Positions 34,050 to 42,853 of a stretch of DNA of 64,000 nt are shown piece after piece. Made by a program: the position numbers and the translations under genes. The stretch comes from Nitratireductor sp. XY-223 (GTDB lineage Bacteria > Pseudomonadota > Alphaproteobacteria > Rhizobiales > Rhizobiaceae), in the NCBI RefSeq assembly GCF_004959855.1, contig NZ_SPNT01000005.1:62001-126000 (forward strand). Direction: 5' to 3'. The notes under the pieces were generated by a model. That model did not search any database, was not told the origin of the DNA, and was given only the letters and a program-made list of their open reading frames with translations. The first letter of the stretch is position 1. Each line of letters opens with the position of its first letter.

Positions 34050-35771
34050 CTAAGCCGCATCTTCGATGGCCCACTTCCGCAATATCTTCGCCGCGCGCTC
34101 TTCGTTGATCTCGACCATACGCGCGAGGCGTTTTTCGGGGCCTTCCTTCACGCGGCGACTGATGTCCTCGGCCTGCGGGGCCATTCCCGGCATCGGGCCA
34201 GCGGCCGCGGCAGCCGCGGCGGCCGGATCGGCATCGAGGGCGAACGGCGCGGCTTCGGCCGGCGCTTCCTCGGAGGGGTCAAACCCGAAATCGGCGCCAA
34301 ATCCGTCCATGGCGGCGGTGCCCGGGCTGAAATCGGGCAGGTCGGGACCATTCGCATCGTCCTGCTGCGTCGCCGACGTCAGCGCATTTGCCAGCGGACG
34401 GAAGCCGAACCAGACGACCAAAAGCGCGACCAGTACGAAGGCCCCGGCGTTGATCATGCTTCCGAGATGCCGGCCGACCGTCTGTCCAATTCCCTCGCCC
34501 TGGGCGGCTTCGTTCAACAGTTCGGTTTCGAGAAACTTGACCACCGTCAGCTTGATCTGATCGCCGCGGTCCGCATCCAGGCCGGAAGCCGAGGAAACGA
34601 TCTGCTGCAACTCGGCCAGATGGGCGTCGATATCGGCTTGCGTCGCCCCCTCGCCCAGCATGGCCATGATGCGGCCCTCGTTGATCACCACCGCGATGGA
34701 GAGCCTTTCGATGCTGTAGCTGTTCCTGACGGTGGCGATGGTGCGCGAATTGATCTCGTAATTCGTCTGCTCTTCCTTGCGTTCGTTGGATTCGGACGAT
34801 TGCGGCCCGCCCGAACTCTGCACCTGCTCGGTCGGCAGGTTCTGCTCAACCGTTGCCGGCGCATTGGTCTCCGAGCTGTTCGAGGCCTTGTTCTCGCGGG
34901 TCACCCTGACCGACCGCTCCACCCGGGAATCGGGATCGAACACCGTCTCCTGAATCTGTTGCGTATCGGTGTTTATGTTGGCGCGGACGCTGGCGCGGAA
35001 ATTGTCGATGCCGAGAAACGGCGCGAGGGCCTTGTCGATATTGCTGACGATTTCCGATTCCACCGTCTGGACGATATTGAGGGAGCGGTTCATCGTGCTG
35101 TTGGAGAAATCGTCGCCGGACGCCAGCAATTGACCGGTGGAATCGAGCACGGTGACATCGTCGACGCTCAGGCCCGGAACCGACGACGCGACGAGATGGC
35201 GGATCGACTGGGCCGCCCGCTGCCCGTCATTGCCGATGGCACGCACCATGACCGATGCGGACGGCTTTTGTTCGCCGCGACGGAAACTGCCCCGGTCGGG
35301 CATGACGATGTGCACGCGGGCCGCGGAAATGCCGTTTATGGAACGGATGGTGCGGGCGATTTCGCCCTCGAGCGCGCGGACCCGCGTCACTTCCTGCATG
35401 AAGGACGTCAGGCCGAGCGAGCCGACATTGTCGAAGAGTTCATAGCCTGACGTGGAGCTGTTGGGCAGCCCCCGCTCGGCCAGCGTCATGCGCGCGCGGC
35501 CGGTCATGCCGGCCGGAACGCCGATCGTGCCGCCATCCGAGCTGACCTCGAAGGGAATTCCCATTTCGCCGAGGGCAATCGCGATCTGGTTCGAGTCGCT
35601 TCCCTCCAGACCGACATACAGCGTTTCATAGCTCGGACGGTTCAGGAACATCGCGGCGACGGCGATCAGCGCGACGGCAAGCACACCGGTCCCGGCAAGC
35701 GCGAGCAGCCGACTTGTTCCGAGAGACGATAGCGTAGCCGGTAGGCTGGAAAGTTGGTTCAACAGATTCAT
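34050..35771 (-). CDS. fliF: Flagellar MS-ring protein FliF
   Basis: Started at 35771 (MNLLNQLSSLPATLSSLGTSR; GGAG 5-8 bases upstream) it has 573 residues; an ATG six codons earlier has no ribosome site. Two membrane helices (about 23-45 and 430-455) flank a periplasmic region with the YscJ/FliF signature (LALGEMGIPFEVSSDGGTIGVP, VRALEGEIARTIRSINGISAARVHIVMP). The C-terminal tail EKRLARMVEINEERAAKILRKWAIEDAA binds FliG. It is preceded by the shared promoter element 76-97 bases upstream. Confidence 0.96.
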   Translation of the reverse strand: MNLLNQLSSLPATLSSLGTSRLLALAGTGVLAVALIAVAAMFLNRPSYETLYVGLEGSDSNQIAIALGEMGIPFEVSSDGGTIGVPAGMTGRARMTLAERGLPNSSTSGYELFDNVGSLGLTSFMQEVTRVRALEGEIARTIRSINGISAARVHIVMPDRGSFRRGEQKPSASVMVRAIGNDGQRAAQSIRHLVASSVPGLSVDDVTVLDSTGQLLASGDDFSNSTMNRSLNIVQTVESEIVSNIDKALAPFLGIDNFRASVRANINTDTQQIQETVFDPDSRVERSVRVTRENKASNSSETNAPATVEQNLPTEQVQSSGGPQSSESNERKEEQTNYEINSRTIATVRNSYSIERLSIAVVINEGRIMAMLGEGATQADIDAHLAELQQIVSSASGLDADRGDQIKLTVVKFLETELLNEAAQGEGIGQTVGRHLGSMINAGAFVLVALLVVWFGFRPLANALTSATQQDDANGPDLPDFSPGTAAMDGFGADFGFDPSEEAPAEAAPFALDADPAAAAAAAAGPMPGMAPQAEDISRRVKEGPEKRLARMVEINEERAAKILRKWAIEDAA

Positions 35772-35846
35772 TCTGTCTCCACATCGCACACCGCCGCCGC
35801 CAACGGCGGCGCCGGCCGGACCTGTGAAGGCCGGACGACCGCACGC

Positions 35847-35868
35847 TACAAATCGAAGCTTGCGCGAG
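35847..35868 (-). promoter_or_regulatory. Shared flagellar promoter element, fliF
   Basis: Reverse-strand CTCGCGCAAG (35868-35859), ten bases, then TA (35848-35847), 76 bases before the fliF start. The upstream flank CATCACC is also shared with the fliH-motB copy. Confidence 0.6.
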
Positions 35869-35952
35869 GGTGATGTGAAGGACGTAACCGCCGAAATTCA
35901 ATGCGGTTTACCGGTGCCTGTCGCGGGATTTCGGGAGCGCCAGCCGGCGGCG

Positions 35953-36357
35953 TCAGAACAGCTCGGTGTCGCCCGCGGCCTGTCGCAATTCCGTGTCCCT
36001 GACCGGATAGGGGCGCAGACGCTGCTGCAATTCGCTGAGCGTCAGAACGTTGAGCGCGGTCGTGGTGTCGATCAGCCAATCCTGCGGCGCATCGCCGGCA
36101 AGCTCGGCGAGGAAATCGCTCAAGCCCTTTGTCTTCTGGATGGCCAGGTCCATTCCCTGGATCACCGGGACATCTTCCGGATTGACGTGCTTTCCGTCGC
36201 CGTGCACCCGGCACAGAACGGCTTCCGCCGCTTCGATGAGCTGTGCCACTTCCGCCAACTCAAGCTGCAGTTTGAGCAAGAGGGTCGTCAGGGATTCCGC
36301 CGCCCGTTCCGATGCCTCGCCGCCTGTTTTTGCCAGGTTTTCGCCTGTCCCCGCCAT
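35953..36357 (-). CDS. cheT: CheT-like protein at the end of the che operon
   Basis: Started at 36357 (MAGTGENLAKTGGEASERAAESL; GGAG 9 bases upstream), 134 residues; a TTG start 10 codons upstream is less likely. A helical protein (TLLLKLQLELAEVAQLIEAAEAVL, then MDLAIQKTKGLSDFLAELAGDAPQDW). In Sinorhizobium the last gene of the che operon after cheD is cheT, a small protein reported to interact with CheR. The name is given by position and size; sequence identity could not be checked. Confidence 0.6.
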   Translation of the reverse strand: MAGTGENLAKTGGEASERAAESLTTLLLKLQLELAEVAQLIEAAEAVLCRVHGDGKHVNPEDVPVIQGMDLAIQKTKGLSDFLAELAGDAPQDWLIDTTTALNVLTLSELQQRLRPYPVRDTELRQAAGDTELF

Positions 36358-36428
36358 AACGCAATACTCCGCTGGGTCGCCCGTCAATTACTATGCACGG
36401 ATGCAGTTTCAATCCGCTTAACGGCCGG

Positions 36429-36977
36429 TCAGAAAAACTCGACCTCATCCGCCGGCGCCGGCTTAGGCGCGACCGGCTGCTCGCGGGCGACCGCCTTGAG
36501 CGTCTCGTTGCCGCTCAGGATATTCTGCCGGGCCCGGCCGCTGACCGGCCAGAACTCCACCTTGCGGCCGAGGTCGCCGCCCAAGCTGGAGCTGACGACG
36601 CTGATGCCCTCGTCACCGAGGAATTTCTCTGCAAAAATCCCGTTCTTGCGCCCGACATCCGAAAGCCGCGACATGGTCTGGGCGCCGCCGAACAACTTGG
36701 CCTCGAGGCGGCCCTTGCGGGCGCCCTTCTGGAGCAGCGCATTGATCAGAAGCTCCATGAGATGCACGCCGTAGCGTGTCGCCTCGCCGCTCCCGCCGCC
36801 GTTCGCGTTGCCCGGTAAAAGAAAATGGTTCATCCCGCCGACGCCGGCGACCGGGTCGCGCAGGCAGGCGGCGACGCACGAACCGAGGATTGTCGTCAAC
36901 ACAACATCCGGCTGATCGGATACCAGGAACTTTCCCTGAATGACATGCAGGCGTTTGCGCGAAACATCGGCATTCAT
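36429..36977 (-). CDS. cheD: Chemoreceptor glutamine deamidase CheD
   Basis: A 182-residue CheD. The catalytic Cys and His are visible in [32 protein letters not shown], and [33 protein letters not shown] follows. CheD converts receptor Gln to Glu and adjusts CheA stimulation. Its ATG shares one base with the cheY2 stop. Confidence 0.95.
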   Translation of the reverse strand: MNADVSRKRLHVIQGKFLVSDQPDVVLTTILGSCVAACLRDPVAGVGGMNHFLLPGNANGGGSGEATRYGVHLMELLINALLQKGARKGRLEAKLFGGAQTMSRLSDVGRKNGIFAEKFLGDEGISVVSSSLGGDLGRKVEFWPVSGRARQNILSGNETLKAVAREQPVAPKPAPADEVEFF

Positions 36978-37363
36978 TACAGCGCTCCGAAAACAGCCTC
37001 GATCGCGGCTTTCATCTTGTCGATCGTGAACGGTTTCGCCAGCACGTTGTTGGCGCCGAGGGATGCCGCCTTCTGCACCAGGGCACGATCGCCCTGGGCC
37101 GTGAGGATTATGAACGCGGCCCGTTTCGTGGCGGCGTTGCCGCGTATCGCCTCGAGCAGGCCGAGACCGTCCATCTTGGGCATGTTGAAATCGGAAATGA
37201 CCAGGTGGTGAGGGTCTTTCTGCATGATCTGGTAGGCCTGTTCTCCGTCGCCGGCAACCGTCACCTGGGTGAAGCCGAGTTGTTGCAGCGCGTCGCCCAG
37301 CAGCAATCTGCTGGTGACCTGATCGTCAACAATGAGGGCCTTAATCTTCTGGGCCATAGACAT
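36977..37363 (-). CDS. cheY2: Chemotaxis response regulator CheY2
   Basis: A 128-residue single receiver domain. The acidic pocket DD (VDDQVTS), phospho-acceptor Asp in [22 protein letters not shown], Thr in ILTAQGDR, and Lys in VLAKPFT are all present. In Sinorhizobium CheY2 is the one that acts on the motor while CheY1 drains phosphate. Shares single bases with cheB and cheD. Confidence 0.93.
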   Translation of the reverse strand: MSMAQKIKALIVDDQVTSRLLLGDALQQLGFTQVTVAGDGEQAYQIMQKDPHHLVISDFNMPKMDGLGLLEAIRGNAATKRAAFIILTAQGDRALVQKAASLGANNVLAKPFTIDKMKAAIEAVFGAL

Positions 37364-38421
37364 CAGGATGTCCCCCCTTTGCGGGATAATGTAGATTTAA
37401 GTATTTCCTCGCCGATACGGCGAAGCGGTAGTTGGTTTTCGACCGCGCCGATTTCAAACGCCGAACGCGGCATTCCGTAGACGACGCAGCTCGCTTCGTT
37501 CTGCCCGATCGTCGTCGCGCCCCCATTGCGCATCTCGAGCAGACCCTTCGCGCCGTCGCGCCCCATCCCCGTCAGGATGACCCCCACGGCCCGGCGGCCG
37601 CAGCGCTCGGCCACCGAATTGAACAGCACATCGACGGAGGGCCTGTGGCCGTTCACCGTCTCACCCTCGCGCAACCGGCAACGCAAAGATGTTCCGCCGA
37701 CGACCTCGAGATGCCGGTCGCCGCCGGGCGCGACATAGACCTTGCCCGGAACAATCGGCGCGCCGTCGGCGGCCTCCTCGATTAGCGGCTGGCACAACCG
37801 GTTGAGCCGCGCCGCAAAACTGCTGGTGAAGGCCTCGGGCATGTGTTGCGTGATCAGCGTCGGCGGGCAGTTTTTCGGGTAGTTGGATAGCAGCGTGATC
37901 AGCGCTTCCACACCGCCCGTCGACGCCCCGATCGCAACGACATTGACGCCGGGCCGATAGTCTTCGATCACCGCCGTTCCGTTGACCTTCGTCGGCGCGG
38001 AGGCCGCGGCTGAGGCGATGCGCGCCTTGGATTTCCCGGCCTGCTTGACCTTCTCGATCAATCCGGCGAAGGGCTGCGGATCGCCGGCCGAAGGCTTGCC
38101 CACGCAATCGAACGCACCCAGTTCCAGCGCGGCCAGCGAAGCCTCGGCCCCCCTGCTCGTCAGGGTCGAGACCATGATCACCGGCATCGGCCGGAGCCGC
38201 ATGATTTTCTCCAGGAATTCCAGCCCGTTCATGTTCGGCATCTCGACGTCCAGCGTGATGACGTCGGGATTGAGCTGCTTGATGGCGGTGCGCGCCTGGG
38301 CCGCGTCGCCGGCGGTGCCGATCACCTCGATGCCGGCGTCGGAATCGAGCACTGAGCTGATCATGCTGCGCATTGTCGGCGAGTCGTCGACGACGAGGAC
38401 CTTCACCTTTCCGCTGTCCAC
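37363..38421 (-). CDS. cheB: Receptor methylesterase CheB
   Basis: Started at a GTG (38421) that overlaps the cheR stop by one base, giving 352 residues as expected; a longer frame to 38733 reads back through cheR. A receiver domain ([19 protein letters not shown]; Asp in [20 protein letters not shown]) is joined to the esterase domain with catalytic Ser ([13 protein letters not shown]), His ([19 protein letters not shown]) and Asp ([18 protein letters not shown]). It removes receptor methyl groups. Confidence 0.95.
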   Translation of the reverse strand: MDSGKVKVLVVDDSPTMRSMISSVLDSDAGIEVIGTAGDAAQARTAIKQLNPDVITLDVEMPNMNGLEFLEKIMRLRPMPVIMVSTLTSRGAEASLAALELGAFDCVGKPSAGDPQPFAGLIEKVKQAGKSKARIASAAASAPTKVNGTAVIEDYRPGVNVVAIGASTGGVEALITLLSNYPKNCPPTLITQHMPEAFTSSFAARLNRLCQPLIEEAADGAPIVPGKVYVAPGGDRHLEVVGGTSLRCRLREGETVNGHRPSVDVLFNSVAERCGRRAVGVILTGMGRDGAKGLLEMRNGGATTIGQNEASCVVYGMPRSAFEIGAVENQLPLRRIGEEILKSTLSRKGGTS

Positions 38422-39350
38422 TACGCGCCTCCCGTCCGTTTCTGGTAGGTTGTTATTCCCGAATTGCGGAAATGGTTCTTCGCCTCTCCGGAAACGCGCT
38501 CGGAATGACCGATATAGAGCCAGCCGCCCTCGGTCAGAAGGTCGCGGTAGCGCGCCCAGATCCTGGCCTGGGTCGGCTCGTCGAAATAGATCACGACATT
38601 CCTGCAGAAGAGCACGTCGAACGGCCCCTTGAACGGCCAGTCGCGCATCAGGTTGAGCTCGCGAAAGGTGATCAGCCGCTTGACCGCATCGTCGACACGC
38701 CATTGACCGGCCGTGCCGTGCGGCTTGAACCACTGGCGGCGCAACTCGGGCGAGACCGTTTCGATTGCCGCGTCGTCGTAGACGCCTTCCTTCGCATGGG
38801 CGATCACCATGGGGTCGATGTCGGTCGCGAGGATCTTGACATCATAACGCTCGGCGTCGGGCATGGCCGATAGAACCGTCAGCGCGATCGTGTAGGGCTC
38901 CTGCCCCTGGGAACAGCCGGCGGACCAGATGCGCACGCGGCCGCCGGCCTTGGCGCGGGACACGAGTTCGGGAAAGACCTCGTCGCGCAAATGATCGAAG
39001 TGGTGTTCCTCGCGAAAGAAGCGGGTGAAGTTGGTGGTCAGGAGCGACAGCATCTGCCGGCGCTCGTCCTTGCCCTGCGGGCCGGAGACAAGCTTGCAGT
39101 AACTCGCGAAACTGTCGACGCCGATGCGCCGGATACGCTTGGCAAGCCGGGAATAGACGAGAGACGCCTTGGTCTCGTTCAAATAGATCCCCGCGTCCTC
39201 GTAGATCATCGATGCGATGTCCCTGAGGTCCTTGGCGGTCATGCGAAACTCACCGTCAACGAGCACGTCGCCATTCGGCGCCCGTTCCCTGCCCGGTCCG
39301 GCGGTCCCGCCGGCCACCGCCGGCTTGCTCATGGCAGGCAATGCGCTCAT
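38421..39350 (-). CDS. cheR: Receptor methyltransferase CheR
   Basis: A 309-residue methyltransferase. The all-helical N-terminal domain and the SAM-binding domain ([62 protein letters not shown]) are intact. CheR may bind the DWTEF tail of the membrane receptor encoded at 42854-44821. It overlaps cheW by 4 bases. Confidence 0.95.
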   Translation of the reverse strand: MSALPAMSKPAVAGGTAGPGRERAPNGDVLVDGEFRMTAKDLRDIASMIYEDAGIYLNETKASLVYSRLAKRIRRIGVDSFASYCKLVSGPQGKDERRQMLSLLTTNFTRFFREEHHFDHLRDEVFPELVSRAKAGGRVRIWSAGCSQGQEPYTIALTVLSAMPDAERYDVKILATDIDPMVIAHAKEGVYDDAAIETVSPELRRQWFKPHGTAGQWRVDDAVKRLITFRELNLMRDWPFKGPFDVLFCRNVVIYFDEPTQARIWARYRDLLTEGGWLYIGHSERVSGEAKNHFRNSGITTYQKRTGGA

Positions 39351-39814
39351 GCAGCTTCACTTTCGCCTTCGGGGAATATCGATTCCAGCTCGATCAGGCA
39401 GATCATCCGTCCCTCGATCGCCAGCACGCCCTTGGCGAAGGACCGGTCGAGTTCCGACGACACTTCCGGCGTCGGCTGGATGTTGTCGTCGGTGACCGTC
39501 AGGATGTCGGACACCGCGTCGACGAGCAGGCCGACCACCTTCTGGTACACCTGGGCAACGATGATGACGTGACGGGCAGAGGGGTCCGATTCCTTCATCC
39601 CGAGCCGGCTTGAGAGATCGACGATCGGCAAAACCGCGCCGCGAAGATTGATGACGCCGAGGACATAGCCCGGGGAATGCGGCAGCGCCGTCGCCGGCGT
39701 CCAACCCCTGATTTCACGCACCGACATGATGTCGACGCAAAATTCCTGCTCGCCGATCCTGAATGCGATCAGTTCGCGGGCGTCCTCAGCAAGGTTCTTT
39801 GAAGTCTGATGCAT
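39347..39814 (-). CDS. cheW: Chemotaxis coupling protein CheW
   Basis: Started at 39814 ([22 protein letters not shown]) for 155 residues, four bases after the cheA stop; the longer frame reads back through cheA. Two SH3-like CheW folds, with [47 protein letters not shown] as the core. It couples receptors to CheA. Confidence 0.95.
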   Translation of the reverse strand: MHQTSKNLAEDARELIAFRIGEQEFCVDIMSVREIRGWTPATALPHSPGYVLGVINLRGAVLPIVDLSSRLGMKESDPSARHVIIVAQVYQKVVGLLVDAVSDILTVTDDNIQPTPEVSSELDRSFAKGVLAIEGRMICLIELESIFPEGESEAA

Positions 39815-39818
39815 GGTA

Positions 39819-42125
39819 CTACCCCACAGCTGCAAGTGACATTTCGGATTTGAGCGCGCCGTTTCGCGATGCCGAGACAACCGCCTCGACATCGACGATC
39901 AGCGCCACCTGGCCGTCGCCAAGTATGGTGGCCGCGGCTATGCCGGGCACATTCGCGTAATTGGCCTCGAGGCTCTTGATCACCACCTGGCGCTGCCCCT
40001 GGATGGCATCCACCAGCAGGGCGCTCTGGCCGCCGTCCTCTGAATCGACCAGCAGGGCGACACCGGCAAGCGGATCCGTCGGCGCATTGCTGAAATTCAG
40101 GATCTGGCCGACATCGACCAGCGGCTTGAAGCTGTCGCGAATGGAGATCAGCTGACCGCTGGCGCCGAAGCCGTGTATGTGCTCGTTTTCCGGCTTGAGC
40201 GTTTCGATGATCGAGGTGAGCGGCACGACGAGCGTCTGATCGGCGACGGAGACGACCATGCCGTCGAGGACGGCCAGTGTCAGCGGCAGGCTCATGGTGA
40301 ACACCGATCCCTTGCCGGGGGTCGACGTGATGCTGACGCGACCGCCGAGCGCCTGGATGGAACGCTTGACGACGTCCATCCCCACTCCGCGGCCGGAAAT
40401 GTCGGACAGTTGCTCGGCCGTCGAGAACCCGGGCTGGAAGATCAGGTTGTCGATCTCCTCGTCGCTCAGCGTCGCCTCAGCCGAAATCAGGCCGCGGTCG
40501 ACCGCCTTCTGCCGCACCCTCTCGCGGTCGATGCCGGCGCCGTCGTCGGCGATCTCGAGCACGATGCGTCCGGAGCGGTGCTTGGCCGACAATTTGACGA
40601 TGCCTTCGGCCGGCTTGCCCGCGGCCTGCCGGTCCTCGGGCGTCTCCAGTCCGTGATCGACCGCGTTTCGGATCATGTGGGTCAGCGGCTCGGAGAGCTT
40701 GTCGATAACCGTCTTGTCGACCTCGGTTCCCTCCCCTTCGGTCACCAGGCGCACGTTCTTGCCGACCATTTCGGCCGCCTCGCGAACCGTGCGCGACATG
40801 CGCTGGAAGATCGGCTTGACCGGCTGGGCGCGGATGGCCATGACGCTGTCCTGGATTTCCCGGGTCAGTTGCTGGAGATCTTCCAGCCCCATGGTCACGG
40901 CGGAAGAGCCGGCGGTGGCCGATTCGGTCACGCTCTGCGCCAGCATGGCCTGGTTGATGACCAGCTCGCCGACGAGGTTGATCAGGCGGTCGATGCGGCC
41001 GAGTTCAACACGAATGGTCGAGCCCGCGCCGGTCGCCGATGCCCGTGCCTGGGTCTTCGGCGCAGCGGTGTTCTCGGCGGCGTCCTGCTTGTTGGCGTTC
41101 GCGGCCTGCTGCAATTCAATGACATTCGGCAATTCGAGCGTCTCCACCGGCGCGGCGGCGGCATCCTCCGCATCGTCCGCAGCGGCGGTTTCCGCCGGTT
41201 CCGGCGGCGAAGCGCCCTCGTCGGTTTCCGGCGCGCCGTCCTCAACCGGCTCGGCCTCGCCAGCCGTCGGCGCAGCATCTTCGTCCGCGGTGATCTCGAG
41301 CTCGCAGTCCCACTCGGCGAACTCGAACACCGAGCGCACGGCGTCTTCGTCCTCGGCTGTCGTCAGCGTTGCGTTCCAGGTCAGATAGGCGCCTTCCGGG
41401 TCGAGCGCGTCGAGGGCGGGCAGCTCAGACCAGTCGCAGTCGACCTCCAGCGTGCCGAGCTGATCGAGCTCGCGCAGAAGCAGCAGCGTTTCGTTGCCCT
41501 TGAGATAGAGGTCCGGCTTCGGCTTGAAGGCAATCTTGAAGCGGTTGCCGGCCGGCGCCTGGTCGGTGCCGAATTCGTCGAAGGAGAACGGGACCGGTTC
41601 GAATTCGGCATCGCTTTCCTGCAGATCGTCGAACTGGACCGGCACTGGTTTGAAATCGGATTCATCGTCGTCCGCAGGCTCGGCTTTGGACTCGGCTTCG
41701 GGCGCCGGCTCGTCGGCGACCGCATCATCGGACACGGGCACCTGGCCATTTGCCAGCGCCTCGAGATCGGCGACAAGCGCCTCGCAGCGCGATTTTTCGA
41801 CACTGCCTCCATCGCGGGCGGCATTGGTCAGATCGGCGAGGACATCCGCGGATTTCAAGAGGACCTTGACGACATCGCGGGTCGGCTCAAGCTGCTTGGA
41901 TCGAACGCAATCGAGGGTCGTTTCGAAGACGTGGGCAAAGCTGACAAGATCATCGAGCGCAAATGCGCCGGCGCCGCCCTTGATCGAATGGACCGCCCGG
42001 AAAACCGCGTTGACGGTTTCCGGATCGTCATCGCCGTCATTGATGGCGAGAAGACCGGTCTCCAGTTCCGCGAGTTGTTCCTCGCACTCCTGGAAGAAGA
42101 TCGCTTTGATTTCGTTCATATCCAT
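39819..42125 (-). CDS. cheA: Chemotaxis sensor kinase CheA
   Basis: Started at 42125 ([22 protein letters not shown] 8 bases upstream) for 768 residues. P1 carries the phospho-His in [24 protein letters not shown] (about residue 50); an acidic linker holds the P2-like region; dimerisation P3 is at about 380-450; P4 has the N, G1, F and G2 ATP boxes ([55 protein letters not shown]); P5 is CheW-like to the end. It phosphorylates CheY1, CheY2 and CheB. Confidence 0.96.
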   Translation of the reverse strand: MDMNEIKAIFFQECEEQLAELETGLLAINDGDDDPETVNAVFRAVHSIKGGAGAFALDDLVSFAHVFETTLDCVRSKQLEPTRDVVKVLLKSADVLADLTNAARDGGSVEKSRCEALVADLEALANGQVPVSDDAVADEPAPEAESKAEPADDDESDFKPVPVQFDDLQESDAEFEPVPFSFDEFGTDQAPAGNRFKIAFKPKPDLYLKGNETLLLLRELDQLGTLEVDCDWSELPALDALDPEGAYLTWNATLTTAEDEDAVRSVFEFAEWDCELEITADEDAAPTAGEAEPVEDGAPETDEGASPPEPAETAAADDAEDAAAAPVETLELPNVIELQQAANANKQDAAENTAAPKTQARASATGAGSTIRVELGRIDRLINLVGELVINQAMLAQSVTESATAGSSAVTMGLEDLQQLTREIQDSVMAIRAQPVKPIFQRMSRTVREAAEMVGKNVRLVTEGEGTEVDKTVIDKLSEPLTHMIRNAVDHGLETPEDRQAAGKPAEGIVKLSAKHRSGRIVLEIADDGAGIDRERVRQKAVDRGLISAEATLSDEEIDNLIFQPGFSTAEQLSDISGRGVGMDVVKRSIQALGGRVSITSTPGKGSVFTMSLPLTLAVLDGMVVSVADQTLVVPLTSIIETLKPENEHIHGFGASGQLISIRDSFKPLVDVGQILNFSNAPTDPLAGVALLVDSEDGGQSALLVDAIQGQRQVVIKSLEANYANVPGIAAATILGDGQVALIVDVEAVVSASRNGALKSEMSLAAVG

Positions 42126-42138
42126 CGCGGTATCTCCG

Positions 42139-42507
42139 TCAGGCCGTGACGCGCTGAATCGCGTTGATGAGTTTTTCCGGGTCGAACGGCTTGATGATCC
42201 AGCCGGTGGCGCCGGCCTCGCGGGCACGGTTTTTCTTCTCGGCGTCGCTTTCGGTGGTCAGGACGAGAATCGGGACCGCGCGGTGACGCTCGCTCTTGCG
42301 AACGTTCTCGATAAAGCCGAAGCCGTCCATGCGGGGCATGTTGATGTCGGTGATGATGACGTCGGGCACGGAGTCGCCCAGGACCTCGAGACCGTGGACA
42401 CCGTCCTCGGCCTGCAGGGTTTCAAACCCGGCGCCGCTCAGCGTCATCAGCAACATGTTGCGGATGGTGCGCGAGTCGTCGACTGTCAGTACGATCGTTT
42501 TTTTCAT
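42139..42507 (-). CDS. cheY1: Chemotaxis response regulator CheY1
   Basis: A 122-residue receiver: acidic pair in TVDDSRTIRN, phospho-Asp in DVIITDINMPRMDGFGFIENV, Thr in LVLTTESD and Lys in WIIKPFDPEKL. Together with CheA and CheS it acts as a phosphate sink in the Sinorhizobium system. It shares an ATGA overlap with the upstream cheS-like gene. Confidence 0.93.
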   Translation of the reverse strand: MKKTIVLTVDDSRTIRNMLLMTLSGAGFETLQAEDGVHGLEVLGDSVPDVIITDINMPRMDGFGFIENVRKSERHRAVPILVLTTESDAEKKNRAREAGATGWIIKPFDPEKLINAIQRVTA

Positions 42508-42806
42508 TGCGTTTGCTCCTTCACATGCAGGCTGTCCGGTCCCACCCCGAGCAGTGCAAGGGCCGAAAGGAAGTTGTTCGATGCATTCACGATCTCAAAC
42601 GGCACGCCGTCATCGGCCCAGCTCTTGCTGGCACTCAGCAGCAGCTGGACACTCTGCCCCCCGATGCGCTCGACGGCCGATGCGTCGATGACCAGCGCAC
42701 TGCCGCGCGACGACAGAAGGCTCTTGTGCAATGGTGTGACAGCCGTCAGGTCGAGATTCTCGGCCAGCTGCAGCTGTCCTGTCCCAGTTTGGCTTTCAAC
42801 GCTCAT
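42504..42806 (-). CDS. cheS: CheS-like STAS-domain protein
   Basis: Started at 42806 (MSVESQTGTGQLQLAENLDL) for 100 residues; a TTG 12 codons upstream is less likely. It has the STAS (anti-sigma-antagonist) pattern, with SSRGSALVIDASAVERIGGQSVQLLLSASKSWADDG. In Sinorhizobium the second gene of the che operon (orf2, cheS, 97 residues) binds CheA and speeds CheY1 dephosphorylation. Position and size fit; direct identity was not checked. Note that VIDAS-AVER lacks the usual phospho-Ser of SpoIIAA. Confidence 0.7.
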   Translation of the reverse strand: MSVESQTGTGQLQLAENLDLTAVTPLHKSLLSSRGSALVIDASAVERIGGQSVQLLLSASKSWADDGVPFEIVNASNNFLSALALLGVGPDSLHVKEQTQ

Positions 42807-42853
42807 TTCAGTCCCATCCTGTTCAAATCCGTTTGGCGGCAATCACCGGTCGC

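Noticed and set aside
37363-38733. 456-residue version of CheB
   Set aside because: The extra N-terminal residues are an out-of-frame reading of cheR; the GTG at 38421 gives a normal CheB.
40173-42149. Long open frame of 658 codons on the plus strand
   Set aside because: It lies opposite cheA, has the His/Arg/Gly-rich composition of antisense frames in GC-rich DNA, and no recognisable domain. The same holds for large frames opposite flgK, flgE, motC and motB.
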